Below, piece by piece: positions 53,577 to 63,896 of a stretch of DNA of 64,000 bases; the stretch's first letter is position 1, and every line of letters starts with the position of its first letter. Where the stretch lies: assembly GCA_018056425.1 (NCBI GenBank), contig JAGPFR010000001.1, forward strand, positions 1-64,000, read 5' to 3'. The notes beneath the pieces are model-generated. The model ran no database searches. It was not told where the DNA came from and saw nothing but the letters and a program-made list of their open reading frames with translations. This DNA comes from Lachnospiraceae bacterium (GTDB taxonomy: Bacteria; Bacillota; Clostridia; Lachnospirales; Lachnospiraceae). The translations under genes and the position numbers were made by a program.

Positions 53577-54394
53577 AGAAGATAATAAGACATTCCTTAT
53601 TGATCCTTTCCGTTATGACTTTGCTTATCACTCTTGTGATGATCCCCGCACAGGGTGCGCATGCATATAATCCTCTTGACGATATCGATTATGCGGATGT
53701 CGATAAGGTAAATCCCGATACCGGGTACCGTCTGGTCATCTATGACGGTGCAGGACTTCTTACCTCAAGTGAGATCAAAGATCTTGCGTCCGATATGGGA
53801 CCCATAACCAATTACGGAAATGTAGCCTTTGTCACCACCGATGAAAATAACTATGGTGACATTATGAAATACTCCGACGCAATCTATGATGAAGTTTTCG
53901 GAAATCATGCAAACGGGACGATGCTCATCATCGACATGGAGGAAAGAGAGATATCCGTCTACTCGGACGGTGACATTCACAGTGTCATAACCGATGCTTA
54001 CGAATATGACATCACCGATAACATCTATCGCTATGCGTCGAAAGAGGAGTATTACAATTGCGCATCAAAGGGATTTGAGCAGATTTACGCCGTTTTGAAC
54101 GGACAGAAGATCGCACGTCCCATGAGGTATGTATGCTGTGCTCTTATGGCTCTGCTTCTGTCATTTTTGATCAATTACATGGTTGTCAACCATGCCTCAA
54201 AGATACAGAACACATCCGGAGCGGAGATGCTTTCGGGGGCAAACAAGTCACTCAGATATACACCTCTTGCAGTTATAAAGACAGGTGAAACCAAGACCTA
54301 TTCGCCACAGTCGTCAGGAAGCAGCGGTGGCGGCGGAAGCAGAGGCGGCGGAGGCGGTGGCCACAGCGGAGGCGGCGGCCATCACGGATTCTGA
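53573..54394 (+). CDS. TPM-domain membrane protein (YgcG-like)
   Basis: 273 residues. A signal peptide (about 1-31, ending AHA) precedes an extracellular TPM domain (about 48-175; VIYDGAGLLTSSEIKDLASDM; GTMLIIDMEEREISVYSDGD). One membrane segment (about 184-206) and a Gly/Ser/His-rich tail ending GGGGHHGF follow. TPM domains occur with membrane-repair and photosystem-biogenesis roles in other organisms. It overlaps the zinc-ribbon gene, which supports joint action. The HAD gene starts at its stop codon. Confidence 0.85.
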   Translation: MKKIIRHSLLILSVMTLLITLVMIPAQGAHAYNPLDDIDYADVDKVNPDTGYRLVIYDGAGLLTSSEIKDLASDMGPITNYGNVAFVTTDENNYGDIMKYSDAIYDEVFGNHANGTMLIIDMEEREISVYSDGDIHSVITDAYEYDITDNIYRYASKEEYYNCASKGFEQIYAVLNGQKIARPMRYVCCALMALLLSFLINYMVVNHASKIQNTSGAEMLSGANKSLRYTPLAVIKTGETKTYSPQSSGSSGGGGSRGGGGGGHSGGGGHHGF

Positions 54395-55062
54395 TGCTCA
54401 TGGAAAAGAATATGAAATACGAACTTGCAGTATTTGATATGGACGGAACCATATTAAACACACTTGATGACCTCACGGATGCAACAAATCACGCGCTCAG
54501 GGTTTTCGGGTATCCCGAGCATTCGATAGAGGAAGTAAGATTTTTTGTCGGAAACGGAATAGCCAAGCTTATCGAAAGAGCAACTCCCGAGGGAGTATCC
54601 GAAGAGGATATGGCAAAGGTAAGAGCTGAGTTTATGGATTATTACAAGATCCACAGCGCCGACAAAACGGGACCATATCCCGGAATAACGGATCTTTTAA
54701 AAAGGCTCAGGGCAGCAGGCGTAAAGACAGCCGTTGTTTCCAATAAGCCCGATCCTGCGGTAAGGGATCTTTGCAAGACCTATTATGACGGACTGTTTGA
54801 TGCGGCCGTCGGTGATATGGAGGGACAGGCTGTAAAACCCGCACCCGACATGTGCCTCAAGGTTTTTAAGGAACTGGGCATGGGACCCGGAAAAGCTGTC
54901 TATATCGGGGATTCCGATACCGATATTCAGACGGCGAGAAATGTGGGACTCGATGAGATCCTTGTTTCATGGGGATTCCGCGGAAGGCAGTTTCTGACGG
55001 AGCACGGAGCAAAAATCATTTGCGATACTCCGGATGAAGTATATGATGTGATAAAGGGTTGA
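54394..55062 (+). CDS. HAD-superfamily phosphatase (phosphoglycolate phosphatase-like)
   Basis: 222 residues. HAD motifs are visible: I FDMDGTIL, II VVSNKPD, III with K and YIGDSDTDIQTARNVG. The helical cap domain between motifs I and II is of the Gph type. The ATG overlaps the TPM stop codon; an ATG at 54412 with GGAAAAG upstream (starting MKYELAVFDMDG) is the more family-like alternative. Likely acts on phosphoglycolate or another small phosphate ester. Confidence 0.88.
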   Translation: MLMEKNMKYELAVFDMDGTILNTLDDLTDATNHALRVFGYPEHSIEEVRFFVGNGIAKLIERATPEGVSEEDMAKVRAEFMDYYKIHSADKTGPYPGITDLLKRLRAAGVKTAVVSNKPDPAVRDLCKTYYDGLFDAAVGDMEGQAVKPAPDMCLKVFKELGMGPGKAVYIGDSDTDIQTARNVGLDEILVSWGFRGRQFLTEHGAKIICDTPDEVYDVIKG

Positions 55063-55098
55063 AAAACCGATCAAGATATTAATACAGAGGTAAGAATA

Positions 55099-56532
55099 AT
55101 GGCAGATAAGAAAATGGTTGAAGAGATCACTTCGATGGACGAGGATTTTGCCCAGTGGTATACGGACATCGTTCGTAAGGCCGAGCTCATCGAGTACACA
55201 TCCGTAAAGGGCTGCATGGCTATCAAGCCCGACGGATATGCAATATGGGAAAACATCCAGGCCGAGCTCGATAAGAGATTTAAGGCTACGGGCGTTCGCA
55301 ATGTTTACATGCCCATGTTCATCCCCGAGTCTCTTCTTGAGAAGGAGAAAGACCACGTAGAAGGATTTGCTCCCGAAGTAGCATGGGTTACTCACGGAGG
55401 ACTTGAACCCCTCGCTGAGAGAATGTGTGTCCGCCCCACTTCCGAGACTCTTTTCTGCGATTTTTATAAGAATGACGTTCACTCATACAGAGATCTTCCC
55501 AAGGTTTATAACCAGTGGTGCTCTGTAGTCAGATGGGAAAAAGAAACCAGACCTTTCCTTCGTTCGAGAGAATTCCTTTGGCAGGAAGGCCATACCGCTC
55601 ATGCAACCGCTGAGGAAGCAGAGGAGCGTACGGTTCAGATGCTTAATGTCTATGCCGATTTCCTCGAGGACTTCCTTGCAATCCCAGTGATCAAGGGTCA
55701 GAAGACCGAGAAGGAGAAGTTTGCCGGAGCAGAGGCTACCTACACCGTTGAGGCACTCATGCATGACGGAAAAGCTCTCCAGTCCGGAACCAGCCATAAT
55801 TTCGGAAACGGATTTGCCAAGGCATTTGATATACAGTTTGCAGATAAGGATAATACCTTAAAGCACGTATATCAGACTTCATGGGGAGTAACTACCAGAC
55901 TTATCGGTGCCATCATCATGGTTCACGGAGATAACGAGGGACTTGTTCTTCCTCCCAGGGTTGCTCCCGTTCAGCTCTGCATCATTCCCATCCAGCAGAA
56001 GAAGGAAGGCGTACTCGATAAGGCTTACGAGCTCAGGGATCTCCTTAAGGAAACTGTAAGAGTCAAGGTAGATGATACCGACAAGACTCCCGGATGGAAG
56101 TTCTCCGAGGCTGAGATGAGAGGATATCCTCTCAGACTTGAGATCGGCCCCAAGGATATCGAAGCAGGCAAGTGTGTGATCGTCCGCAGAGATACCAGAG
56201 AAAAGATAGAAGTAAGTCTGAATGAAGTTGCTGCAAAGGTTCCCGAGATCTTAGAGACCATGCAGAAGGAAATGCTTGAAAGAGCAAGAGCTCACAGAGA
56301 AGCACACACATACGTAGCTCATGATTATGATGAATTCAAGAAGATCTTTAACGAGAAATCCGGATTCGTAAAGGCAATGTGGTGCGGCTGCAGAGAATGT
56401 GAAGATCAGATCAAAGCAGATCTCTCCGTTACTTCAAGATGTATACCCTTTGAACAGGAGAAGGTTGCGAGCGTATGCGTATGCTGCGGAAAGCCTGCTG
56501 ATAAGATGGTTTATTGGGGCAGAGCTTATTAA
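55099..56532 (+). CDS. proS: proline--tRNA ligase (short, archaeal/eukaryote-type)
   Basis: A class II aminoacyl-tRNA synthetase charging tRNA-Pro. At 477 residues it lacks the large editing insertion of the Escherichia coli type and ends with a zinc-binding-like C-terminal domain ([11 protein letters not shown] and [18 protein letters not shown]). Motif 2 is [24 protein letters not shown]. An AGAGGTAAGAATA ribosome site precedes the ATG. No T-box leader fits in the 36-nt gap upstream. Confidence 0.95.
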   Translation: MADKKMVEEITSMDEDFAQWYTDIVRKAELIEYTSVKGCMAIKPDGYAIWENIQAELDKRFKATGVRNVYMPMFIPESLLEKEKDHVEGFAPEVAWVTHGGLEPLAERMCVRPTSETLFCDFYKNDVHSYRDLPKVYNQWCSVVRWEKETRPFLRSREFLWQEGHTAHATAEEAEERTVQMLNVYADFLEDFLAIPVIKGQKTEKEKFAGAEATYTVEALMHDGKALQSGTSHNFGNGFAKAFDIQFADKDNTLKHVYQTSWGVTTRLIGAIIMVHGDNEGLVLPPRVAPVQLCIIPIQQKKEGVLDKAYELRDLLKETVRVKVDDTDKTPGWKFSEAEMRGYPLRLEIGPKDIEAGKCVIVRRDTREKIEVSLNEVAAKVPEILETMQKEMLERARAHREAHTYVAHDYDEFKKIFNEKSGFVKAMWCGCRECEDQIKADLSVTSRCIPFEQEKVASVCVCCGKPADKMVYWGRAY

Positions 56533-56552
56533 TTGTTTTACAGTATTAAAGA

Positions 56553-57575
56553 ATGAATCTCATTGTAATCGACCTTGAGTGGAACCAGAGTTCCACGGGT
56601 ACTGAGCCCGAAGTATCCGAGATCCCCTTTGAAATCATCGAGATAGGAGCCGTAAAATACGGCGAAGGCGGAGTTCTGATCTCGGAATTCAGTGAACTGA
56701 TAAAACCCAGGGTCTACAGAAAAATGCATAATTACACCAGCAAGCTCGTTCATCTGCAGATGGAGGAGCTTGAAAAAGGTGATTCATTCGAAGCGGTTGC
56801 GGACAGATTTTTTAAATGGTGCGGAAATGACCCTGTATTTGCCACATGGGGTCCCGGAGATATCGGCGTTTTTCAGCAGAATCTCAAGTTCTTCGGACTT
56901 CCACTCATAAACGAAGGCCCGGTTGCGTTCGTGGATGTCCAGAAGCTCTTTATGCTTGCCTGCGAAGCAGGCGAAAAGAAGAGAAGAGCTCTTGAATATG
57001 CCGTCGATCATTTCGGGATATCCAAGGACATTCCTTTCCACAGAGCATTCAGCGATGCTTATTATGCCGCTGAAGTGTATAAGAAGGTATGTCAGATCAA
57101 TCCCGAAGTGACCAAGTTTGTTTCCTACGACACCACCTATCCGCCTGCGGATAAAGAGCACGAGATCAAGATCGTATTTCCCACTTACGAGAAATACATA
57201 TCCCGCATCTTCGAAAACCGCGATAAGGCTTTCAGAGAAAAAGAAACCCTTTCCACGACATGCTATATATGTGGGAAGAAGGCTAAGCGCAAGATCAAGT
57301 GGTTTTCAATGGGGGACAGGCATTATTACTGTCTGTGCGAATGTGAAGAACACGGCCTTATAAAGGGAAAGATAATCACTTACCCCGGAAAAGGCGGTGA
57401 AGGTCTTTATCTGGTTAAGATCTTAAGGTGCGTAAATGAGAAAGAAGCCGCGGTTGTTGAGAAGAAGTTCAACAAGGTCCGCGAATTCAGAAAACATAAC
57501 ACCACAGGTGTGAGGTTTAAAAAACCGGGAAAAAATACCTCGGGACCGATTCCCGAAGATAAAGGTGAAGACTGA
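56553..57575 (+). CDS. DEDDh-type 3'-5' exonuclease with zinc-finger-like C-terminus
   Basis: 340 residues. The exonuclease domain (about 1-190) has D7/E9 in IVIDLEWNQ, a later Asp near ATWGPGDIGVFQQN, and HRAFSDAYYAAEVYK with the final His and Asp. The C-terminal part has CYICGKKAKRK and CLCECEEHG, a possible metal site. Similar to KapD-like exonucleases. It starts 20 nt after proS. Confidence 0.87.
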   Translation: MNLIVIDLEWNQSSTGTEPEVSEIPFEIIEIGAVKYGEGGVLISEFSELIKPRVYRKMHNYTSKLVHLQMEELEKGDSFEAVADRFFKWCGNDPVFATWGPGDIGVFQQNLKFFGLPLINEGPVAFVDVQKLFMLACEAGEKKRRALEYAVDHFGISKDIPFHRAFSDAYYAAEVYKKVCQINPEVTKFVSYDTTYPPADKEHEIKIVFPTYEKYISRIFENRDKAFREKETLSTTCYICGKKAKRKIKWFSMGDRHYYCLCECEEHGLIKGKIITYPGKGGEGLYLVKILRCVNEKEAAVVEKKFNKVREFRKHNTTGVRFKKPGKNTSGPIPEDKGED

Positions 57576-57577
57576 TA

Positions 57578-58093
57578 TCAGGCCATTGCATGTACCGGAA
57601 TTCTGAGACGTGAGTGAAGCTTGACGGATAAGCTTCTGACCGTGAAGGGCTCGTAGAGAGCGCATAATTTATCCGCGATACAGATGATGACAGCCTCTTT
57701 GGAATCGGGTTTGTTAAGTACCAGCGGAAACATATGATGTTCAATGATGTCTCTTTCTTTTTCGGAGATACTTCCGAGAATATCTTCCGCACGGGTAGCC
57801 GAATCGAGAGGGTGCTGTGTGATGCACATGCGTCCCGTGGTATATACAACCTTTCGCTGACCGATAAGCCCCATGTCATGGCAAAGACAGGCTCTGATAA
57901 GAGCTTCCCTGTCGGCTGTGGCAAACAGCCCTGCAATCCTCAGGGATGTTTTGGTGACGTGGAGTTCATGATCGCTTATGTTTGATCTGAAATGGTGGGA
58001 CTGGCAAAATCCGCGGAGAAACATTTCGGAATCAAGGATATCCCTGCCTACATTTCTTATTTCATTTTCAAGGTCTTCTTTTGATCTCATCAT
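57578..58093 (-). CDS. HD-domain protein
   Basis: 171 residues from the ATG at 58093 (a second ATG is at 58090). HD phosphohydrolase residues are RSNISDHELHVTKTSLR, CLCHDMGLIG (H-D pair), QHPLDSATRAE and CIADKLCALYEP (final Asp). The overall layout fits a small metal-dependent phosphohydrolase. It runs opposite to its neighbours, ending next to the exonuclease stop (2 nt) with no clear terminator between. The N-terminal extension of the open frame is ignored because it overlaps the uvrC start. Confidence 0.82.
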   Translation of the reverse strand: MMRSKEDLENEIRNVGRDILDSEMFLRGFCQSHHFRSNISDHELHVTKTSLRIAGLFATADREALIRACLCHDMGLIGQRKVVYTTGRMCITQHPLDSATRAEDILGSISEKERDIIEHHMFPLVLNKPDSKEAVIICIADKLCALYEPFTVRSLSVKLHSRLRIPVHAMA

Positions 58094-58172
58094 AATAATG
58101 TAATGACATGTAGTTTTCAATTCTATATTGCCAATACATTTTATATCAGACTTTATATATAGACAAGTGCCC

Positions 58173-60053
58173 ATGAAGGATTTTTCCGAAGAACTGAAGA
58201 AACTGCCTGCAAAGCCGGGAGTATACATCATGCGTGATGCGGATGATGTGATCCTTTACGTCGGAAAAGCAGTGAATCTTCATAACAGGGTACGGTCATA
58301 TTTCAGAAAAAACATCGGAAGAGGTCCTGCGATCGACAACATGGTTGCCAGGATCGAGAGGTTCGAATATATCGTAACCGACTCCGAACTCGAGGCTCTG
58401 GTACTCGAAAATAACCTTATCAAGGAACATTCCCCCAAATACAATACTCTTTTAAAAGACGATAAGACCTATCCCTATATCAAGGTGACCGTGGGCGAAG
58501 AATATCCCAGGATCCTTTTTTCCAGAACGATGAAAAGAGACCGCTCGAGATATTTCGGACCCTACAGCTCCGCACAGGCGGTCAAGGACACTATCGAGCT
58601 TCTGAACAGGATATTTAAGTTAAGAACCTGCAACAGAAAGCTCCCCGAAGATATCGGGCTTGAGAGGGCATGCCTTAACTACCATATAGGTCAGTGCATG
58701 GGACCTTGTCAGGGATATGTGACCAAAGAAGAATATAACAAGAGTGTGGATGGTGCGCTTGAATTCCTGAGCGGCAATTACGCTCCGATCATCAAAAATC
58801 TCGAGGCCAGGATGGCAGCTGCATCCGAGGAAATGAAGTTCGAGGAAGCCGCAAGATACAGGGATCTGGTAACATCCGTAAGGAGCGTTGCCCAGAAGCA
58901 GAAGATAACGGGAAATGTCGGAACGGACAGGGATATCATCGGAATGTTCAGGTCCGGCGAGGATATAGTAATTCAGATATTCTTTGTCAGGGACGGAAGG
59001 CTCATGGGCAGGGAACACTATCATATGACAAATTCCCTGATGGAGCCCGATGCGGAGGTTTTAGGTGATTTCATCAAGCAGTTCTATTCCGGTACTCCTT
59101 TTATTCCTTCCGAGATAATGATCAGGTATTCACCGGATGACATAGATGTCATAAACGGGTGGCTGAGCGAAAAGAGCGGACATAAGGTTTCGCTTGTCGT
59201 ACCCAAGATAGGAACCAAGGAAAAACTCCTTGAAATGTCCGAGGAAAATGCACGTATCATACTGAATAACGACGGTGAAAAGATAAAACGCGAAGAGGCA
59301 AGAACGCTCGGAGCCGTCAAGGAGATCGAAGATATCCTGAAAACTGACGGCCTTGTCAGAATGGAAGCATTCGATATATCCAACACCAATGGATTCGAAA
59401 ATGTCGCATCCATGGTCGTATTTGAAAACGGACGCCCCAAGAGAAGCAATTACAGGAAGTTTAAGATCAAATCCGTGGACGGCCCGAATGATTATGCCTG
59501 CATGAAAGAGGCACTTACAAGGCGTTTTACCCACGGTATGGAAGAAGCCGGCCGTATCAGGGAAAAGGGAGAGGGCACAGAGGTTGTAAGCTTCTCGCAT
59601 CTTCCCGATCTCCTTTTAATGGACGGTGGAAGAGGTCAGGTTAACATAGCTCTTGAAGTTCTTGACGTATTGGGATTGGATATTCCGGTATGCGGAATGG
59701 TCAAGGATGACCACCACAGGACAAGAGGTCTGTATTTTAATAACCTCGAACTGCCGATAGATACGCATTCGGAGGGCTTTAAGCTTATAACCAGGATTCA
59801 GGATGAAGCTCACAGATTCGCCATTGAGTATCATAAATCCCTTCGTTCCAAGAATCAGACCAGATCCCTTCTGGACGATATTCCGGGAGTGGGTCCTTCC
59901 AGGAAAAAGGCCCTGATGAAGAGATTCCAGACCATTTCGGAGATAGCTTCCGCAGAAAAAAAAGATCTCATGGAACTGCCCGAGATTCCCGAGAAGGTCG
60001 CCGACGGAATTATCGCTTATTTCGAAGAATTCCGTAAGAAAAACAATACCTAA
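58173..60053 (+). CDS. uvrC: excinuclease ABC subunit C
   Basis: 626 residues from the ATG at 58173, chosen because the protein then begins MKDFSEELKKLPAKPGVYIM as UvrC should. The GIY-YIG domain holds VYIMRDADDVILYVGKA; the UVR motif lies near 205-240 (EARMAAASEEMKFEEAARYRD). The endonuclease V-like domain (DLLLMDGGRGQVN; DEAHRFAIEYH) and helix-hairpin-helix (LDDIPGVGPSRKKALMKRF) are at the C-terminus. It makes both incisions in nucleotide excision repair. No strong ribosome site is visible. Confidence 0.96.
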   Translation: MKDFSEELKKLPAKPGVYIMRDADDVILYVGKAVNLHNRVRSYFRKNIGRGPAIDNMVARIERFEYIVTDSELEALVLENNLIKEHSPKYNTLLKDDKTYPYIKVTVGEEYPRILFSRTMKRDRSRYFGPYSSAQAVKDTIELLNRIFKLRTCNRKLPEDIGLERACLNYHIGQCMGPCQGYVTKEEYNKSVDGALEFLSGNYAPIIKNLEARMAAASEEMKFEEAARYRDLVTSVRSVAQKQKITGNVGTDRDIIGMFRSGEDIVIQIFFVRDGRLMGREHYHMTNSLMEPDAEVLGDFIKQFYSGTPFIPSEIMIRYSPDDIDVINGWLSEKSGHKVSLVVPKIGTKEKLLEMSEENARIILNNDGEKIKREEARTLGAVKEIEDILKTDGLVRMEAFDISNTNGFENVASMVVFENGRPKRSNYRKFKIKSVDGPNDYACMKEALTRRFTHGMEEAGRIREKGEGTEVVSFSHLPDLLLMDGGRGQVNIALEVLDVLGLDIPVCGMVKDDHHRTRGLYFNNLELPIDTHSEGFKLITRIQDEAHRFAIEYHKSLRSKNQTRSLLDDIPGVGPSRKKALMKRFQTISEIASAEKKDLMELPEIPEKVADGIIAYFEEFRKKNNT

Positions 60054-60098
60054 GCCGGTCAAATGTGGTATGATATCGTAGTTAATTGTTTGTATTTC

Positions 60099-60127
60099 GG
60101 CCCGGTTTAACACGCTCCGGGTCTTTT
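60099..60127 (+). terminator. hairpin, weak terminator candidate
   Basis: A 7-bp stem GGCCCGG/CCGGGTC with one G-U pair and TTTT after it, 12 nt before the DUF1846 gene. A -10-like TATGAT with a TGTGG prefix lies upstream at 60069-60074, so the hairpin may instead be a leader structure. Confidence 0.45.
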
Positions 60128-60138
60128 GAGGAGAAAGA

Positions 60139-61617
60139 ATGAGTAACATAGGCTTTGATTCCGCTAAATATCTTGAACTTCAGTCCGCTCACATCAGGGA
60201 GAGGATATCCAGATTCGGCAAGCTGTACCTGGAGTTTGGCGGAAAGCTTTATGATGATTATCACGCATCGAGAGTATTGCCCGGCTTTGCTCCGAACAAT
60301 AAGCTTCTTATGCTCGAACAGCTCAAGGATCAGGCGGAGATCGTTATAGTTATCGGTGCCGATGCCATTGAGCAGAATAAGGTAAGAGGCGATCTCGGTA
60401 TCACCTACGATCAGGACGTTCTCCGTCTTGTGAAGGTATTCCGCGAGCTCGGATTCCTCGTATCAAGCATCGTTATCACCAAGTATTCGGGACAGCCCGC
60501 TGCGGATCGTTTCCGTCAGCTTCTTGATGCTCACGGACTCAAGAGCTATCTTCACTATCCCATCGATGGATATCCTTCAAACATTCCTCTTATCGTATCG
60601 GATGACGGATACGGCAAGAATGATTATGTAGAGACCACAAGACCTCTTGTGGTAATCACCGCCCCCGGACCCGGAAGCGGAAAAATGGCAACATGTCTTT
60701 CACAGCTTTATCATGAGCACAAGAGAGGCATCAATGCAGGTTATGCGAAGTTCGAGACTTTCCCCATCTGGAATCTTCCTCTTCGTCATCCCGTTAACAT
60801 TGCTTACGAAGCTGCCACCGCAGACCTTGATGATGTTAACATGATCGATCCTTTCCATCTGGAAGCATACGGCCAGACGACCGTTAACTATAACAGAGAC
60901 GTTGAGATCTTCCCTGTTCTGAGTGCTCTTTTCGAAGCGATCAGCGGCGAGTGCCCTTACAAGAGCCCTACCGATATGGGTGTAAACATGGCAGGATATG
61001 CCATTACCGATGATGAGGCTTGTAAGGAAGCATCATGTCAGGAAATACTGAGAAGATATTATGCAACCGCAGTATCCGTTAAAAAGGGCGATGCACCCAA
61101 GGAAGAACTCTATAAGCAGGAGCTTCTTCTTAAGCAGGCCGGAATCGTTCCCGAGGACAGAAAAGTGGCTGTTGCCGCAATGGAGAGACAGGCAGAGAGC
61201 AAGACTCCCGCTGCAGCGATACAGCTTCCCGACGGACAGATCGTTACCGGACGTACCAATCCTCTTCTCGGTGCAGCAGCTTCATGTCTCCTCAACGCGA
61301 TCAAGCAGCTTGCGGGAATCCCTCATGAAGTCAAGCTCATGAGCGAAGAGACTCTGCTTCCCATACAGAACCTTAAGACCCAGTACATGGGCGCACATAA
61401 CCCCAGACTTCATACCGACGAAATGCTCATTGCTCTTTCCAGTTCGGCGTCATCAAATCCTCTCGCAAAGTCCGCACTTGACTGTCTGTCCGGACTCAGA
61501 GGTGCGGAGGCTCACTCGAGCGTAATCCTCTCCAGAGTTGATGAGAATGTGTACAGAAAACTCGGACTCAGACTCACCTGTACTCCCGAGTATGAAACAG
61601 GAAAAGATTTTGTTTAA
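60139..61617 (+). CDS. DUF1846 family protein
   Basis: 492 residues, cytoplasmic. The N-terminus GFDSAKYLELQSAHIRERI and the segments KLYLEFGGKLYDDYHASRVLPG and VVITAPGPGSGKMATCLSQLYHE are typical of DUF1846. The GPGSGKMAT stretch looks like a P-loop-like nucleotide site. GAGGAGAAAG precedes the ATG. No function is firmly assigned to this family. Confidence 0.9.
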   Translation: MSNIGFDSAKYLELQSAHIRERISRFGKLYLEFGGKLYDDYHASRVLPGFAPNNKLLMLEQLKDQAEIVIVIGADAIEQNKVRGDLGITYDQDVLRLVKVFRELGFLVSSIVITKYSGQPAADRFRQLLDAHGLKSYLHYPIDGYPSNIPLIVSDDGYGKNDYVETTRPLVVITAPGPGSGKMATCLSQLYHEHKRGINAGYAKFETFPIWNLPLRHPVNIAYEAATADLDDVNMIDPFHLEAYGQTTVNYNRDVEIFPVLSALFEAISGECPYKSPTDMGVNMAGYAITDDEACKEASCQEILRRYYATAVSVKKGDAPKEELYKQELLLKQAGIVPEDRKVAVAAMERQAESKTPAAAIQLPDGQIVTGRTNPLLGAAASCLLNAIKQLAGIPHEVKLMSEETLLPIQNLKTQYMGAHNPRLHTDEMLIALSSSASSNPLAKSALDCLSGLRGAEAHSSVILSRVDENVYRKLGLRLTCTPEYETGKDFV

Positions 61618-61654
61618 TTTCGTTTAAGCAATTGTTAATTAAGTTTTGCGTTTT

Positions 61655-61683
61655 TTCACTTGCCCGGGGCCCTGTGATATAGT
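61655..61683 (+). promoter_or_regulatory. promoter of ftsH
   Basis: TTCACT and TATAGT with 17 bp between them, plus TGA just before the -10. It predicts a start of transcription near 61690 and a leader of about 55 nt. Confidence 0.65.
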
Positions 61684-61691
61684 AAACAAAT

Positions 61692-61705
61692 AGTGTAAAT
61701 ACACT
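61692..61705. promoter_or_regulatory. 14-bp palindrome at ftsH transcript start
   Basis: AGTGTA-AA-TACACT is a perfect dyad just after the predicted start site. A regulator bound here would block transcription. No known operator is matched with confidence. Confidence 0.4.
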
Positions 61706-61744
61706 GTTTTTAGTGATCGAAACTGATTAAAGTGGTGGTTAAGA

Positions 61745-63895
61745 TTGGATAATAATTCACAGAATCAAAATAATAAACATCCCGTGGGACGAAACAATTC
61801 CTGGATGATGATCCTCGCAGCCCTGTGCATGGTTGTGGTCGTCTTCCTGTTCTACAACATGCTCTTCGGAGGAAAGGGATCTACGCAGACCAAGCCCTAT
61901 ACCGAATTCCTCGACGATCTGCAAAACGATCGCATTGAAGCGGTTGAACTTGATGCGGAGAATGCAGAACTAACCGTAACTCTCAAACAGGAATATGTGG
62001 AATCACAGTCCGAAGCAGGTATGATCGACGAGGATGCAAATGCTTTTGAGCAGTATGCATACTTTGTACAGATCAAAAATGAGCAGGTTTATACAACCAG
62101 GATCATGGAATCGATGGATACTCTCACCGAACAGCTCGAAGCGCATGGCGTAGAGGGACAGAGAGTAGTCAGCACTTCTTCCGGACTTCTTACCGAGATC
62201 TTTGTCGGAGTGGTTCTTCCCGTATTGGTACTTTGGCTTCTTGCTTCCTTCCTTATGATGAAGATGGGCGGAGGCGGCGGGCCATTAAATGTTGGAAAGA
62301 GCAACGCCAAGGTTTATGTTCAGAAAGAGACCGGTGTTACATTCAAAGATGTTGCCGGTGAAGATGAAGCAAAGGAATCGCTTGTTGAAGTCGTAGACTT
62401 CCTCCATAATCCCGGAAAGTATTCGGGAATCGGTGCAAGACTTCCCAAGGGCGCGCTTTTGGTAGGCCCTCCCGGAACAGGTAAGACCCTTCTTGCCAAG
62501 GCGGTTGCGGGTGAGGCACATGTACCTTTCTTCTCACTGACCGGATCTGATTTCATTGAGCTTTACGTCGGTGTCGGTGCTTCCAGAGTAAGGGATCTTT
62601 TCAAGGAAGCCAATAAGAATGCACCCTGTATTATTTTCATCGACGAGATAGATGCGATAGGAAGAAGCCGTGACTCCAAGTACGGCGGAGGAAACGAGGA
62701 AAGAGAACAGACTCTGAATCAGCTCCTTTCCGAGATGGACGGATTCGATTCTTCAAAGGGTATTTTGATTCTCGGAGCAACCAACCGTCCCGAGATCCTG
62801 GATAAAGCGCTCCTTCGTCCCGGACGTTTCGACAGAAGGATCATCGTAGACAAGCCTGACCTTAAGGGACGTGTCGAGATCCTCAAAGTTCACGCCAAGG
62901 ACGTTAAGATGGATGAGAGCGTCGACCTTGATGCGATCGCACTCGCAACGAGCGGAGCGGTAGGTTCCGATCTTGCAAACATGATAAATGAGGCTGCGAT
63001 CAACGCGGTCAAGGAAGGCAGGGAATATGTCTGCCAGAAAGACCTCTTCAATGCCGTTGAGCAGGTACTCGTAGGTAAGGAAAAGAAAGACCGCATCATG
63101 AGTGCGGAGGAGAGAAAGATCGTCTCCTATCACGAAGTCGGACATGCACTCATCACCGCACTTCAGAAAAATTCCGAGCCGGTACAGAAGATCACCATCG
63201 TGCCCAGGACCATGGGTGCTCTGGGATATGTAATGCAGGTTCCCGAAGAGGAGAAGTACTTAAACTCCAAGGAAGAACTTGAGAATATGATCGTATCACT
63301 CCTCGGAGGAAGAGCCGCTGAGGAAGTTGTGTTCGGAGATGTAACGACCGGTGCTGCCAACGACATCGAAAAGGCTACATCGATCGCCAAGAATATGATC
63401 ACCCGTTTCGGCATGAGTGACAGATTCGGACTTGCAGGATTTGCAACCGTCGAGAGCCAGTATCTTGAAGGCCGTACCGCAATGAACTGCTCCGATCAGA
63501 CTGCCGCTGCAATTGACGAAGAGATCGTAAAGATGCTCAAGAAAGCATATGAGCAGGCTAAGGATCTCCTCTCCGATAACAGAGAACTCATGGACAAGCT
63601 CGCCGGATATCTCATCGAAAAAGAGACCATCACCGGTAAGGAGTTCATGAAGATCTTCAGGGCAGAAAAGGGAATTCCCGAACCCGAAGAGGAAGAAAAG
63701 GATGTGACCGGTTCCGAAGAAAAGTCTTCCGGTGAAGCATCCGTCAAGGAGACCGTGGAGGAGAAATCATCAGAGGATAAATCTTCGGATGATGTATCGC
63801 CCGAAACCTCTGAAGAAGAAACTGGAAAAGAGAACGAAAATCCGGATGTTCCCCGTGGTGATACAGGTATTTTTTCAAATCACACGATCATGTAA
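61745..63895 (+). CDS. ftsH: ATP-dependent zinc metalloprotease FtsH
   Basis: 716 residues. The start is TTG (GGTGG upstream). Two membrane segments (about 19-38 and 150-172) flank a small extracellular domain. The AAA+ domain follows, with Walker A GPPGTGKT at 241-248 and Walker [12 protein letters not shown]. The zinc site is H463-E464-V465-G466-H467. A Glu/Ser-rich tail (about 640-716) is typical of clostridial FtsH but long. It degrades membrane and short-lived cytoplasmic proteins. Confidence 0.96.
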   Translation: MDNNSQNQNNKHPVGRNNSWMMILAALCMVVVVFLFYNMLFGGKGSTQTKPYTEFLDDLQNDRIEAVELDAENAELTVTLKQEYVESQSEAGMIDEDANAFEQYAYFVQIKNEQVYTTRIMESMDTLTEQLEAHGVEGQRVVSTSSGLLTEIFVGVVLPVLVLWLLASFLMMKMGGGGGPLNVGKSNAKVYVQKETGVTFKDVAGEDEAKESLVEVVDFLHNPGKYSGIGARLPKGALLVGPPGTGKTLLAKAVAGEAHVPFFSLTGSDFIELYVGVGASRVRDLFKEANKNAPCIIFIDEIDAIGRSRDSKYGGGNEEREQTLNQLLSEMDGFDSSKGILILGATNRPEILDKALLRPGRFDRRIIVDKPDLKGRVEILKVHAKDVKMDESVDLDAIALATSGAVGSDLANMINEAAINAVKEGREYVCQKDLFNAVEQVLVGKEKKDRIMSAEERKIVSYHEVGHALITALQKNSEPVQKITIVPRTMGALGYVMQVPEEEKYLNSKEELENMIVSLLGGRAAEEVVFGDVTTGAANDIEKATSIAKNMITRFGMSDRFGLAGFATVESQYLEGRTAMNCSDQTAAAIDEEIVKMLKKAYEQAKDLLSDNRELMDKLAGYLIEKETITGKEFMKIFRAEKGIPEPEEEEKDVTGSEEKSSGEASVKETVEEKSSEDKSSDDVSPETSEEETGKENENPDVPRGDTGIFSNHTIM

Positions 63896-63896
63896 T

